From positions 1 through 64,000 of the forward strand of contig NZ_JASISS010000009.1 of NCBI RefSeq assembly GCF_030063195.1: a stretch of DNA of 64,000 nt, written 5' to 3'. A program made the position numbers and the translations under genes. Source of the stretch: Cryobacterium sp. PH31-AA6 (lineage in GTDB: Bacteria; Actinomycetota; Actinomycetes; Actinomycetales; Microbacteriaceae). The notes beneath the pieces were generated by a model, which was not told the origin of the DNA, ran no database searches, and saw nothing but the letters and a program-made list of their open reading frames with translations. This document shows positions 33,571-42,196 of this stretch, in pieces; position 1 is the stretch's first letter, and each line of letters opens with the position of its first letter.

Positions 33571-34788
33571 ATGACCTCATCGCCAATGCCGACACGTCCC
33601 GACAAGCACGACCCGCGCAGCCTTGGTTTCGCCACCCAGTCGGTTCATGCCGGCAACGAGATCGACACCGGTTCCGGTGCGCTGCGCACGCCCATCGTGA
33701 TGGCGAATTCCTACGCGCTGCCCGACGACCCTGCTGCGCTGAGCTGGTCCGGCACCGACGTTCCCCTGTACACCCGCAACAGCGGCGCCAACCAGCTGGG
33801 CCTGCAGCAGAAGCTTGCCGTGCTCGAGGGAGGCGAGGATGCCGTCGCACTCGCGAGCGGAGTCGCCGCCCTGCACGCGGTCTTCTTCACACTGTTGCGC
33901 ACCGGCGACCACGTCGTCGTCGCCGATGTGACCTATGAGGCGGTCTTCCGGCTCTTCACCGAGCTCTTGCCCGAGAAGTACGGCATCCAGGCCAGCTTCG
34001 TCGACCCGACCGACCTCGACGCCGTGCGGGCTGCGATCCGTCCCGCAACCCGACTGGTGCACATCGAGTCGGTCGGCAACCCGACGACCAAGGTGACGGA
34101 TGTCTCGGCCATCGCCGATATCGCCCACGCGGCCGGCGCTCTGCTCTCGATTGACAACACCTTCACTCCCCCTCCGCTGTTCCGCCCGCTCGCGCTGGGT
34201 GCCGACCTCGTCGTGCACTCGTTGACGAAGTACATCAACGGGCATGGCGACGCGATGGGTGGCGCCGTCATCGGCCGTGCCGACCTGATCAAGCGGATCA
34301 AACTCGACGCGATGGTCGACGTGGGTGGGGTAATCAGCCCGTTCAATGCCTGGCTGATCATGCGCGGCTCCGTCACCCTGCCGTTGCGCTTGCGCCAGCA
34401 CTGTGCCTCGGCTCAACTGGTCGCGGAGTTCCTCGAGGACGACCAGAGGGTGGCCTACGTCGCCTACCCGGGGCTGGCGTCGCATCCACAGCATGCCGTC
34501 GCGGCACGCCAGTTCGGCCGGGGCTTCGGCGGCATGATGGCGTTCGCTGTTGTCGGTGACGCGGCAACCCAGAACCGGTTCGTGTCGAACCTGCGGGTGA
34601 TCACCTCCGCCGTGTCGCTCGGCCACGACGAGACCCTGATCGTGCACGTCGACGCGTCCGGGCCGAGGGTGGCCGCCTACCCGCCGGAGTTCCGCGAGTT
34701 CGGTCACCTGCGTCTTTCGGTCGGGCTGGAAGACGCCGACGACCTGGTCGCCGACCTCTCCGCTGCCCTGGCCGCGACGTTCCCGTGA
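33571..34788 (+). CDS. Cys/Met metabolism PLP-dependent lyase
   Basis: A 405-residue fold-type I enzyme of the cystathionine gamma-synthase/lyase and methionine gamma-lyase family. Conserved blocks are FATQSVHAGNEID near the start, SGVAALHAVFFTLL, LLSIDNTFTPP and the PLP-lysine motif HSLTKYINGHGD. Late arginine SVGLEDADDLVADL closes the active site. Exact specificity (gamma-lyase or synthase) cannot be assigned. The ATG at 33571 is preceded by TAGGTT at seven bases; GGGAGG is adjacent but too close to act as a ribosome site. Confidence 0.88.
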   Translation: MTSSPMPTRPDKHDPRSLGFATQSVHAGNEIDTGSGALRTPIVMANSYALPDDPAALSWSGTDVPLYTRNSGANQLGLQQKLAVLEGGEDAVALASGVAALHAVFFTLLRTGDHVVVADVTYEAVFRLFTELLPEKYGIQASFVDPTDLDAVRAAIRPATRLVHIESVGNPTTKVTDVSAIADIAHAAGALLSIDNTFTPPPLFRPLALGADLVVHSLTKYINGHGDAMGGAVIGRADLIKRIKLDAMVDVGGVISPFNAWLIMRGSVTLPLRLRQHCASAQLVAEFLEDDQRVAYVAYPGLASHPQHAVAARQFGRGFGGMMAFAVVGDAATQNRFVSNLRVITSAVSLGHDETLIVHVDASGPRVAAYPPEFREFGHLRLSVGLEDADDLVADLSAALAATFP

Positions 34789-34792
34789 ACCG

Positions 34793-35638
34793 TTACGGAA
34801 TGTAGTTGAACTCGTCCGGGTTCGGGCCGGTGCGCTCGTCGCGGTTCAACGCCGTGATGGCCGCCACGTCGTCAACGCTGAGCTCGAAGTCGAAGAGGGC
34901 GAAGTTTTCCTCGACCCGGCTGCGGGTAACCGACTTCGGGAAGACGATGTCTCCGCGCTGCAGGTGCCAACGCAGGGTGACCTGGGCGGCGGAACGGCCG
35001 ATTCGGTCGGCGATCGCCGTGATGATGGGGTCGCCGAGCACCTTGCCCTGGGCAATCGGCGACCAGGCCTCGGTCGCGATACCGTGCTCGCTGTTGAACG
35101 CGCGCAGGTCGTCCTGAGCCAGGTAGGGGTGCACCTCGATCTGGTTCACGGCGGGTACCGTACCGGTCTCGTCGAACAGGCGCTGCAGGTGGTGCCGCTG
35201 GAAGTTGGAGACTCCGATGGACTTGACACGTCCGGAGGCGAGCATCTCCTCCATGGCCCGCCAGGTCTCCACGAAGTCGCCGACCGCCGGGAGCGGCCAA
35301 TGGATCAGGAACAGGTCGAGATAGTCGAGCCCGAGGGTCGCGAGGCTGGTGTCAAAGGCGGCCAGGGCATCCGCCCGATGGTGAAAGCCGTTGTTGAGTT
35401 TGCTGGTGACGAACACCTCGGAACGGTCGAGGCCGGATTCACGCACGGCCTCACCGACGCCCTGCTCATTGCCGTACATCTCGGCCGTGTCGATGTGGCG
35501 GTAGCCGACCTCGAGGGCTGCAAGAGTGGCCCGTTTGGTGCCGGCCGGCTCGATCTGGAATACGCCGAAACCGAGCTGCGGAATCGCCTGCCCGTTGTTC
35601 AACGTAATGGTGGGAACTGCCGAGGTTGTTGTCGTCAT
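34793..35638 (-). CDS. Aldo/keto reductase
   Basis: A 281-residue NADPH-dependent reductase with the complete tetrad: HIDTAEMYGNE (Asp, Tyr), VTSKLNN (Lys) and LFLIHWPLP (His). SIGVSNFQ and VFPKSVTRSRVEENFALFDFEL are the family signatures, and the C-terminal DPDEFNYIP-like tail is that of 2,5-diketo-D-gluconate reductases. The exact carbonyl substrate is not known. GAAGGAGATACCCGGA precedes the ATG at 35638 and sets the start. It is convergent with the PLP lyase, four bases apart. Confidence 0.9.
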   Translation of the reverse strand: MTTTTSAVPTITLNNGQAIPQLGFGVFQIEPAGTKRATLAALEVGYRHIDTAEMYGNEQGVGEAVRESGLDRSEVFVTSKLNNGFHHRADALAAFDTSLATLGLDYLDLFLIHWPLPAVGDFVETWRAMEEMLASGRVKSIGVSNFQRHHLQRLFDETGTVPAVNQIEVHPYLAQDDLRAFNSEHGIATEAWSPIAQGKVLGDPIITAIADRIGRSAAQVTLRWHLQRGDIVFPKSVTRSRVEENFALFDFELSVDDVAAITALNRDERTGPNPDEFNYIP

Positions 35639-35756
35639 TCCGGGTATCTCCTTCGGTCGGGGCGGTGCGCCGAGGATGGTGCGCACCCCACCCTGACCCC
35701 AACCCCACGAGGGACGTCCGGCATTCCCATAGTCAGCGAACGGTCAGGCCGAACGG

Positions 35757-36545
35757 TCAGGCCGCCACAAGGTCTGCGACGCGCGCGCCGGCGACCTGGC
35801 GCTGCAGTGCGGCGAGAAGGAGCGGGAGCTGCTGCGCCGGCGCATCCGGCGCCTCGGGGTGCCATTGCACTCCCGTGATCGGTGCCGACTCGTGTTCGAC
35901 CGCCTCGACCAGCCCGTCCGGGGCGATGGCCGCGGGAACCAGACCGGCGCCCAACGCTCCGACGCTCTGATGGTGGGCGCTCTGCACCGAGACGGCCACC
36001 GAGCCGAGGCTGTCCAGCAGTCCGCTGCCACCCAGAAGTTCGACGGGGTGTTCGCTCAGGATCTGGTCGACCGGCACATCCACGTTGCGGTGGATGCCGT
36101 CTTCGATGTGCTGCACGATTCCGCCACCGAGAGCGACGTTGATGATCTGCAGACCGCGGCAGATGCCCAGCAGCGGAGTCTCGCGCTCCACGGCGCGTCG
36201 GACGAGGGCGATCTGTCCCTCGTCAGCCCGGTCGTAGTGGCGGGTCTCCCCCTCGTAACCGTCGGCCCCGCCGTAGAACCCGGGCGTGATGTCCTCGCCG
36301 CCCATGATCAGGATGGCATCGCAGCCGTCCGTCGCCTCAAGCAGCTCTGCCGGCGTCATGTCGGCCGCCGCGAGGCGGGTGACGTGCCAGCCGCCGCGTT
36401 CCCCAGCGGAGACGGCCGTTGAATTGAGCACCTGCACCTTGGCGTGGTACGCGGGACGATCCGGGCGGTGACCGGTGACCTCGACGACAGCGAGGCGGGG
36501 AGCATCCGACGCAGAGGCCGACTCGGGCGAAAAGTGCCTGGTCAT
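35757..36545 (-). CDS. Gamma-glutamyl-GABA hydrolase-type class I glutamine amidotransferase
   Basis: A 262-residue hydrolase of the PuuD/peptidase C26 family. The nucleophile is in LLGICRGLQIINVALGG, the catalytic His and Glu in VQWHPEAPD, and ILMGGEDITPGFYG is the oxyanion-side signature. It would cut gamma-glutamyl amides such as gamma-glutamyl-GABA in polyamine breakdown, though no puu genes are near. GGAGGCGACC precedes the ATG at 36545 and sets the start against a longer frame to 36608. Confidence 0.88.
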   Translation of the reverse strand: MTRHFSPESASASDAPRLAVVEVTGHRPDRPAYHAKVQVLNSTAVSAGERGGWHVTRLAAADMTPAELLEATDGCDAILIMGGEDITPGFYGGADGYEGETRHYDRADEGQIALVRRAVERETPLLGICRGLQIINVALGGGIVQHIEDGIHRNVDVPVDQILSEHPVELLGGSGLLDSLGSVAVSVQSAHHQSVGALGAGLVPAAIAPDGLVEAVEHESAPITGVQWHPEAPDAPAQQLPLLLAALQRQVAGARVADLVAA

Positions 36546-36738
36546 GGTCGCCTCCGTTTCGATCGTTGTGGTTTCACCAGTCTGGAGACTCAGCGGGGTT
36601 CCCGCCACCGGCCCCGTAACAGTGCGAAACAGTGCCGGGGTGCCAACTCGACGGTCTCATAGACGCACCACACCTCACCGCTCTATGCTCGGCACGAGAA
36701 ACACCCGCGTAACGACGGTTTTGTGAGGATGTGGGCCC

Positions 36739-38805
36739 ATGCGGTCTCGGTGGTTGGTCCCTGTCGTTGTGGCGGCGCTGCTCGCCTTCTCCGTCCCCGC
36801 TCTTGCCGCTCCCGGTGCCGCCCGGGCCGAGGACCCCGTCACATTCGGCGCGAGCCACATTGCGGACAAGGTCGGCGCCGTTGCGGGGCGCACCGACGAG
36901 GTGACGGCCGCCCTGGACAAGCTGTACGCCGACACGCGAACCGACCTCTTCGTCGTCTACGTCGGCTCCTTCACCGGGGTGGCCGACCGCCAGCAGTGGG
37001 CAGACACGACCGCCGACGACAACGGACTCGGCACCAACGACATCCTGCTGGCCATCGCCACCAACGATCGGGAGTACCAGCTTTCGGTCGCCCCGGACTT
37101 CGCCCTGACGGATGCCCAGCTCCGCGAGGTCGAGACCGTCGCGATCGAGCCGGCCCTGCGGGTCAACGACTGGGCCGGCGCGGCCATCGGAGCCGCGAAC
37201 GGTCTCGCCGCCGGTCTCACGGGCGGGGCCGTCACCGCCCCGGACATCACCCCCGGCGATGCCTCCCCCAGCCCGCCCGGCGGCGGATCGTCCGGCCTCA
37301 TCCTGGTGATTCTGATCGTGATCGCCCTCCTCTTCGCGGGTGCCGTGGTCTTTTTCATCGTGCGTGGCCGGCGGAAGGGCGCCCTGTCGCCGGCCGGGCC
37401 TCCGCCGACCGGCCTGCGAGCCCTGTCGACAGCCGAGCTGAAGCGACGCGCGGCGAGCGCGCTCGTGCAAACGGATGACGCGGTCAAGTCGAGCGACCAG
37501 GAACTCGGCTTCGCAATCGCCCAATTCGGCGCCGGCACGACTGACGCCTTCCGCACCGCTCTCGCCACTGCCAGGGCGCAGCTCACCGAGGCGTTCACCC
37601 TGCAACAGCAGCTCGACGACTCCGAACCGGACACCGAGGAACAGCAACGGACCTGGTATGCCGGAATCATCGACCTGTGCGGCCAGGCAAACACCGTCCT
37701 CGACGAACAGACCGAGGACTTCGACGAGCTCCGGCAGCTGGAGAGGCAGGCACCCGAGGCCGTGGCCGCGGCCACCGGGGAGGTTGCCGCGATCGAGGCG
37801 CGCATCAGCACGGTCGATGCGGCCCTGGCCACCCTCGCCGCCAGGTACACCGACGACGCGATCGCCACGGTTGCCGACAACCCGCGTCAGGCGCAGGAAC
37901 GGATCGATTTCGCCCGATCTGCCCTGACCGAGGCCAACACGCGCCTCACCGCCGGCGATACCTCCGCCGCCGTCGTGGGCGTGCGCGCGGCCGAGGAGTC
38001 GGTCGACCAGGCCAGGTTGCTGCTCGACGCCGTCGACCGGCTCGGAGCCGATCTGCAGAGCGCGTCCGTCAGCGTGGCAGCGACCCTCGCCGAGCTGCAG
38101 GCCGACCTGGTCACCGCCCGCGGACTGCCGACGAACACCCCCGCCTCTGCGGCGCTGCCCGGTGTGATCGCCGCGACCCTGCAGACCGTCGACGCGGTCA
38201 CCACCCGGCTCGGGGCCGGGCGGCTCAATCCTCTCGAACTGATGCAAACGCTCGAGGCCGCGAACACCCGGATGGACGCGGCCCTGCAGGGTGTGCGCGA
38301 CGCCGTCGCGAATGCCCAGCGGGCCCAGGCCGCGCTCAACCAGAATCTGCTGGCCGCCCGAGCCCAGGTGTCCGCCGCGGAAGACTTCATCACGGCGAGG
38401 CGGGGTGCGGTCGGCGCCGAGGCGCGCACACGCCTCGCCGAGGCGGGTCGTCTCCTGGTCGAGGCGGAAGCGGCGAGCGCCGTCAACCCGGATGCCGCCC
38501 TCACCGCCGCCGCGCGGGCCAACTCCCTGGCCGCCAACGCCATCGCCCTCGCCCGGAGCGACGTCAACGGTTTCTCGGGCGGCCAGCCGGCCGGCGGCCT
38601 CGGCAACGTCTTCGGAGGCGGCGGAAATCAGGGCGGCAGCGGGATGATGGGCGCCATTCTCGGCGGCATCGTCATCAACTCGATCCTCGGCGGCGGGGGA
38701 AGCGGAGGCGGCGGTCGCCGCGGCGGGGGTGGAGGCTTCAGCATTCCCGGCGGATTCGGCGGGGCAGCCAGCCGTTCCCGACGCGGAGGCGGCGGCAGGT
38801 TCTAA
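36739..38805 (+). CDS. TPM-domain membrane protein with coiled coil and Gly-rich tail
   Basis: A 688-residue exported and membrane protein. A signal peptide ends near residue 30 (ALAAPGAARA). The TPM/YgcG domain follows (about 35-165; VVYVGSFTGVADRQQWAD, ILLAIATNDREYQLSV). One helix near 190-210 leads to a long cytoplasmic, Ala/Glu/Gln-rich coiled-coil region to about 620. A Gly-rich tail ends in GGGGRF. TPM proteins help in membrane-protein turnover or photosystem repair in other groups. PspA follows 124 bases later, so a membrane-stress role is likely. GTGAGGATGTGGGCCC precedes the ATG. Confidence 0.87.
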   Translation: MRSRWLVPVVVAALLAFSVPALAAPGAARAEDPVTFGASHIADKVGAVAGRTDEVTAALDKLYADTRTDLFVVYVGSFTGVADRQQWADTTADDNGLGTNDILLAIATNDREYQLSVAPDFALTDAQLREVETVAIEPALRVNDWAGAAIGAANGLAAGLTGGAVTAPDITPGDASPSPPGGGSSGLILVILIVIALLFAGAVVFFIVRGRRKGALSPAGPPPTGLRALSTAELKRRAASALVQTDDAVKSSDQELGFAIAQFGAGTTDAFRTALATARAQLTEAFTLQQQLDDSEPDTEEQQRTWYAGIIDLCGQANTVLDEQTEDFDELRQLERQAPEAVAAATGEVAAIEARISTVDAALATLAARYTDDAIATVADNPRQAQERIDFARSALTEANTRLTAGDTSAAVVGVRAAEESVDQARLLLDAVDRLGADLQSASVSVAATLAELQADLVTARGLPTNTPASAALPGVIAATLQTVDAVTTRLGAGRLNPLELMQTLEAANTRMDAALQGVRDAVANAQRAQAALNQNLLAARAQVSAAEDFITARRGAVGAEARTRLAEAGRLLVEAEAASAVNPDAALTAAARANSLAANAIALARSDVNGFSGGQPAGGLGNVFGGGGNQGGSGMMGAILGGIVINSILGGGGSGGGGRRGGGGGFSIPGGFGGAASRSRRGGGGRF

Positions 38806-38929
38806 GCCGCGCGGCATCCGCGTGGCCGCTTGACCATCACAACCGGCATGTTCACCAGATCATGCGATCACCGGCACACACCGACAGAATGGGACTATCC
38901 CCAGTCTGATCCCACGAAAGGACACAGCA

Positions 38930-39661
38930 ATGACAAAACAGTCCATCTTTGGCCGCATCGCCCAGCTGGCGAAGGCCAACATCAACTCGCTCCTGGACTC
39001 TGCCGAGGATCCGAAGCAGATGCTCGACCAGATGGTGCGCGACTACTCCAACAGCATCGCCGACGCGGAGAGCGCGATTGCGGAGACCATCGGCAACCTG
39101 CGGCTGCTCGAAGACGACCACCGCGAGGACGTGGAGGCGGCCACCGAGTGGGGCGGCAAGGCACTGGCCGCGAGCCGCAAGGCTGACGAGCTGCGTGCGA
39201 CGGGAGCCACGGCAGACGCCGACCGCTTCGACAGCCTGGCGAAGGTGGCGCTCGGCCGCCAGCTTCAGTCCGAGAAGGAGGCGAAGATCGCCGAGCCGCA
39301 GATCGCGGCCCAGTCGGCCGTCGTCGAACAGCTCAAGAACGGCCTCAACGCGATGAAGGAGAAGCTGACCCAGCTTGCCTCCAAGCGCAACGAACTGGTC
39401 GCCCGGTCCAAGACCGCGGAGGCGCAGACGAAGGTGATGGATGCCGTCAAGAGCATCGACATCATGGACCCGACCAGCGAGGTCTCCCGGTTCGAGGACA
39501 AGATCCGCCGTGAGGAAGCCCGCGTCCGCGGCGCCAGCGAGCTGGCCGCGTCCAGCCTCGACGCCCAGTTCGAGAGCCTCGAGGACCTCGGCGAGCTGAC
39601 CGAGGTCGACGCCCGCCTGGCCGCCCTCAAGGCGGGCGGCGCCGGCCGGCTCGAGCAGTAG
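38930..39661 (+). CDS. pspA: PspA/IM30-family membrane-stress protein
   Basis: A 243-residue coiled-coil protein: the N-terminal amphipathic helix is QSIFGRIAQLAKANINSLLDSAEDP, the conserved PspA start, then QMVRDYSNSIADAESAI. PspA/IM30 proteins polymerise on the inner membrane face and stabilise it under stress. GAAAGGACACAGCA precedes the ATG. The TPM gene upstream is a frequent neighbour. A clear stem-loop follows. Confidence 0.92.
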   Translation: MTKQSIFGRIAQLAKANINSLLDSAEDPKQMLDQMVRDYSNSIADAESAIAETIGNLRLLEDDHREDVEAATEWGGKALAASRKADELRATGATADADRFDSLAKVALGRQLQSEKEAKIAEPQIAAQSAVVEQLKNGLNAMKEKLTQLASKRNELVARSKTAEAQTKVMDAVKSIDIMDPTSEVSRFEDKIRREEARVRGASELAASSLDAQFESLEDLGELTEVDARLAALKAGGAGRLEQ

Positions 39662-39684
39662 CACGAGAGGTAAGCCTGGCAATC

Positions 39685-39715
39685 GGGCGCCGGCGGGAAC
39701 ATCCAGCCGGCGCCC
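39685..39715 (+). terminator. Stem-loop after pspA
   Basis: GGGCGCCGGC and GCCGGCGCCC form a perfect 10-bp stem with an 11-base loop (GGGAACATCCA), followed by GTCGTTGTTGTC. It ends 15 bases before the next gene start, so that gene's promoter must overlap it or lie very close. Confidence 0.7.
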
Positions 39716-39730
39716 GTCGTTGTCGGTCGC

Positions 39731-40378
39731 ATGACAACAATCGGACTCATCGGCGCCGGGAACATCGGCAGCCAGCTCGCACGACTCAGCGTGGCCAACG
39801 GCTATGACGTCGTCATCAGCAATTCGCGAGGGCCGGAAACCCTGCGCGACCTCATCGAGGAACTCGGCCCCCGCGCCAGGGCCACGACCGCGACCGAGAC
39901 GGCCGCGGCGGGCGACCTCGTCGTCGTGACCATCCCGCTCAACCAGATCGACACTCTGCCCGTTGCGGAGCTGGCCGGCAAGGTCGTCATCGACACGAAC
40001 AATTACTACCCCGGACGGGACGGCAATATTGCCGCCCTCGACGAGGAGTCGACCACCACCGCGGAACTGTTGCAGGACCGGCTCTCCGCCTCGAGCATCG
40101 TCAAGGCCTTCAACCACATCTACGCGGCCGACCTGACCACGGATGGCCAGCCCGCCGGCTCGGACAACCGGCGCGCCCTCGTGATCGCCGGCGATGACAC
40201 GGCGGCCTCAGCCACCGTGACCGCGCTGCTCGATGAGTTCGGCTTCGACACCGTCAACCTCGGCCCACTCGCCGAGGGCTGGCGGATCCAACGTGACACC
40301 CCCGGCTACGGCCCGCGCCTGAACGCCAGCGAACTCAGGGAAGCCACGGCAGCGGCGCGCCGGTACCGCGACCAGTAG
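39731..40378 (+). CDS. NADPH-dependent F420 reductase-like protein
   Basis: A 215-residue Rossmann protein related to F420H2:NADP oxidoreductase (Fno) and ProC. TIGLIGAGNIGSQLARLSV is the NADP-binding loop, VVISNSRGPETL the site for the 2'-phosphate, and IVKAFNHIYAADL a conserved block. It could interconvert NADPH and F420H2; F420 use is known in some actinobacteria but nothing nearby proves it. The initiation signal is weak: neither Shine-Dalgarno nor a six-base-spaced hexamer is clear. Confidence 0.82.
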   Translation: MTTIGLIGAGNIGSQLARLSVANGYDVVISNSRGPETLRDLIEELGPRARATTATETAAAGDLVVVTIPLNQIDTLPVAELAGKVVIDTNNYYPGRDGNIAALDEESTTTAELLQDRLSASSIVKAFNHIYAADLTTDGQPAGSDNRRALVIAGDDTAASATVTALLDEFGFDTVNLGPLAEGWRIQRDTPGYGPRLNASELREATAAARRYRDQ

Positions 40379-40410
40379 CACGACCTACTCGCGCACCCCG
40401 CAATCGCGCA

Positions 40411-40439
40411 CCCCGTGCTCGCGCACCGCGAGCACGGGG
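40411..40439 (+). terminator. Perfect 13-bp stem-loop between reductase and arginase-like genes
   Basis: CCCCGTGCTCGCG pairs perfectly with CGCGAGCACGGGG around a CAC loop, 33 bases after the reductase stop and 16 before the next start. The stem is preceded by two related TCGCGCACCCCG-like copies from 40388. It is probably a terminator and lies just upstream of the next gene's CATACT hexamer. Confidence 0.7.
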
Positions 40440-40454
40440 GAGCATACTGAAGGT

Positions 40455-41288
40455 ATGGCTCCCACGTTCGTTGTTGTACCGCAGTGGCAGGGTTCGATTT
40501 CTCCTCGCGCGATGCGCCTGAGCGACGGGGCGGAGGCCATTCGAGGCGATCTCCCCTCGTCCGCGACGCGGGAAGTCCCCGTGCCGGTCGAGGCGGGCGA
40601 CGCACTGGACACCGGGATCGACCGGTTCTCCACCCTCGTGATGGTGCGCGAGCGCCTGGCGACCGCGCTGCGCACGACCACGACACCGGTGCTGACGCTC
40701 GGCGGCGACTGTGGCGTGTCCCTCGCGTCGGTCGAACACGCCGCCCGGCAGCATCCGGCCGACCTCGCCGTGGTCTGGCTCGACGCCCACCCCGACCTGC
40801 ACACCGCGGACACCTCTCCCTCCGGTGCGTTCGACGGCATGGTCCTGCGTGCCATCACCGGCGAGGGCACCGACGGTCTGGCGCTGACCGGAGACGACAG
40901 GGTACCGCTGGACCGGGTGATCCTCGGCGGGACACGGGACATCGATCCGGCCGAGGCCGAACTGATCGAAGACCGCGCAGTAACGAACCTCTCGGTCGAC
41001 GAACTCGACACCCCCGACGCCCTGCTCGCCGCCGTGCGCGCGACCGGTGCGAGTTCGTTCTACCTGCACATCGACCTGGACGTTCTCGACCCGGCGGCCA
41101 TCACCGGTCTGGCTGACCTGATGCCATTCGGGTTGAGCGTCGAGGCGCTCAACCGCACCATCACCGCCTTGCGGGGGGAGTTCACCCTCGCCGGGGCGAC
41201 CATCGCCGGCTTCGCCCCCGCCTCGCCGGAGGCGGCCAACGACGACCTGCCGACGATCCTCCGGATCATCGGAGCACTCACGCGCTGA
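40455..41288 (+). CDS. Arginase/agmatinase-family ureohydrolase
   Basis: A 277-residue member of the ureohydrolase fold: metal ligands are expected in LGGDCGVS (canonical GGDHS has His where this has Cys), WLDAHPDLHT, and HIDLDVLDPAAI. The His-to-Cys change at the first metal site is notable, although a Cys is known at this site in some family members of unknown substrate. Arginase, agmatinase and formiminoglutamase remain possible. CATACT is exactly six bases upstream of the ATG (leaderless type). Confidence 0.82.
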   Translation: MAPTFVVVPQWQGSISPRAMRLSDGAEAIRGDLPSSATREVPVPVEAGDALDTGIDRFSTLVMVRERLATALRTTTTPVLTLGGDCGVSLASVEHAARQHPADLAVVWLDAHPDLHTADTSPSGAFDGMVLRAITGEGTDGLALTGDDRVPLDRVILGGTRDIDPAEAELIEDRAVTNLSVDELDTPDALLAAVRATGASSFYLHIDLDVLDPAAITGLADLMPFGLSVEALNRTITALRGEFTLAGATIAGFAPASPEAANDDLPTILRIIGALTR

Positions 41289-41363
41289 CCGGGGATTACT
41301 CAGGGGCACGACGCGTAGCATGGGAACGACGCGCCGAGCGTCGCGACGCCAAGGGAGGCATCC

Positions 41364-42170
41364 GTGAACCTGCAGAACACCGTTCCCGACCAGCCGAGGA
41401 TCATCACCGAGCGGCGGGGGCACGTGTTCCTGATCGGGTTCAACCGCCCCGACAAGCGCAACGCGGCCGACCTGGCGCTGTTGCAGCAACTCGCCCTCGC
41501 CTACGGCGAACTCGAGCGTGACCCCGAACTGCGTGTCGGCCTGGTCTACGCGGTCGGCGACCATTTCACCGCCGGCCTCGACCTTGCCGACATCGGGCCG
41601 CGCCTCGGACCGAACGGGATCGACATGGTGCCCGAGGGCGGCATCAACCCCTGGCAGGTCGAGGGCCAGACCCTGTCCAAGCCCGTCGTGATGGCCGTGC
41701 AGGGCACCTGCCTCACCCTCGGCATCGAACTCATGCTCGCCAGCGACATCTCGGTCGCGGCCGAGTCCACCCGCTTCGGCCAGATCGAGGTCGCCCGCGG
41801 CATCCTCCCCTTCGGTGGGGCCACCATCCGGTTCCCACGAACGGCCGGCTGGGGCAACGCGATGCGCTGGATCCTCACCGGCGACATGTTCGACGCCGCC
41901 GAAGCCCACCGGATCGGGCTCGTCCAGGAGGTCGTGCCCGACGGCACCCAGTTCGACCGGGCCCTCGAACTGGCCGAGCGCGTCGCCGGTCAGGCCCCGC
42001 TCGCCATCCAGGCAACGTTGGCCAGCGCCCGCACCGCCGTGCGTGACGGAGAGGCCAAGGCCGCGGCGGGCCTACAGCCCGCACTGGCCCGCCTCGCCGC
42101 GACCGAGGATTCCCGGATCGGCATGGAGTCGTTCCTCACCCGCACCCCGGCGACCTTCATCGGCCGCTGA
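41364..42170 (+). CDS. Enoyl-CoA hydratase/isomerase (crotonase) family protein
   Basis: A 268-residue crotonase-fold protein. FLIGFNRPDKRNAADLALL opens the fold, and YAVGDHFTAGLDLADIGPR supplies the first oxyanion-hole amide; VQGTCLTLGIELMLASDISVA supplies the second. Residue usage near GQIEVARGILPFGGATIRFPRTAGWGNAM matches crotonase-like hydratases without settling substrate. GGGAGGCATCC precedes the GTG start (41364), with a TAGCAT promoter element upstream. The flavin disulfide reductase gene follows after 26 bases. Confidence 0.88.
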   Translation: MNLQNTVPDQPRIITERRGHVFLIGFNRPDKRNAADLALLQQLALAYGELERDPELRVGLVYAVGDHFTAGLDLADIGPRLGPNGIDMVPEGGINPWQVEGQTLSKPVVMAVQGTCLTLGIELMLASDISVAAESTRFGQIEVARGILPFGGATIRFPRTAGWGNAMRWILTGDMFDAAEAHRIGLVQEVVPDGTQFDRALELAERVAGQAPLAIQATLASARTAVRDGEAKAAAGLQPALARLAATEDSRIGMESFLTRTPATFIGR

Positions 42171-42196
42171 TCACGCCCCGGATCAGGAGAACAACG

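Noticed and set aside
38852-40117. 421-codon minus-strand frame across pspA and the reductase
   Set aside because: Antisense to two well-supported genes, and spans a terminator.
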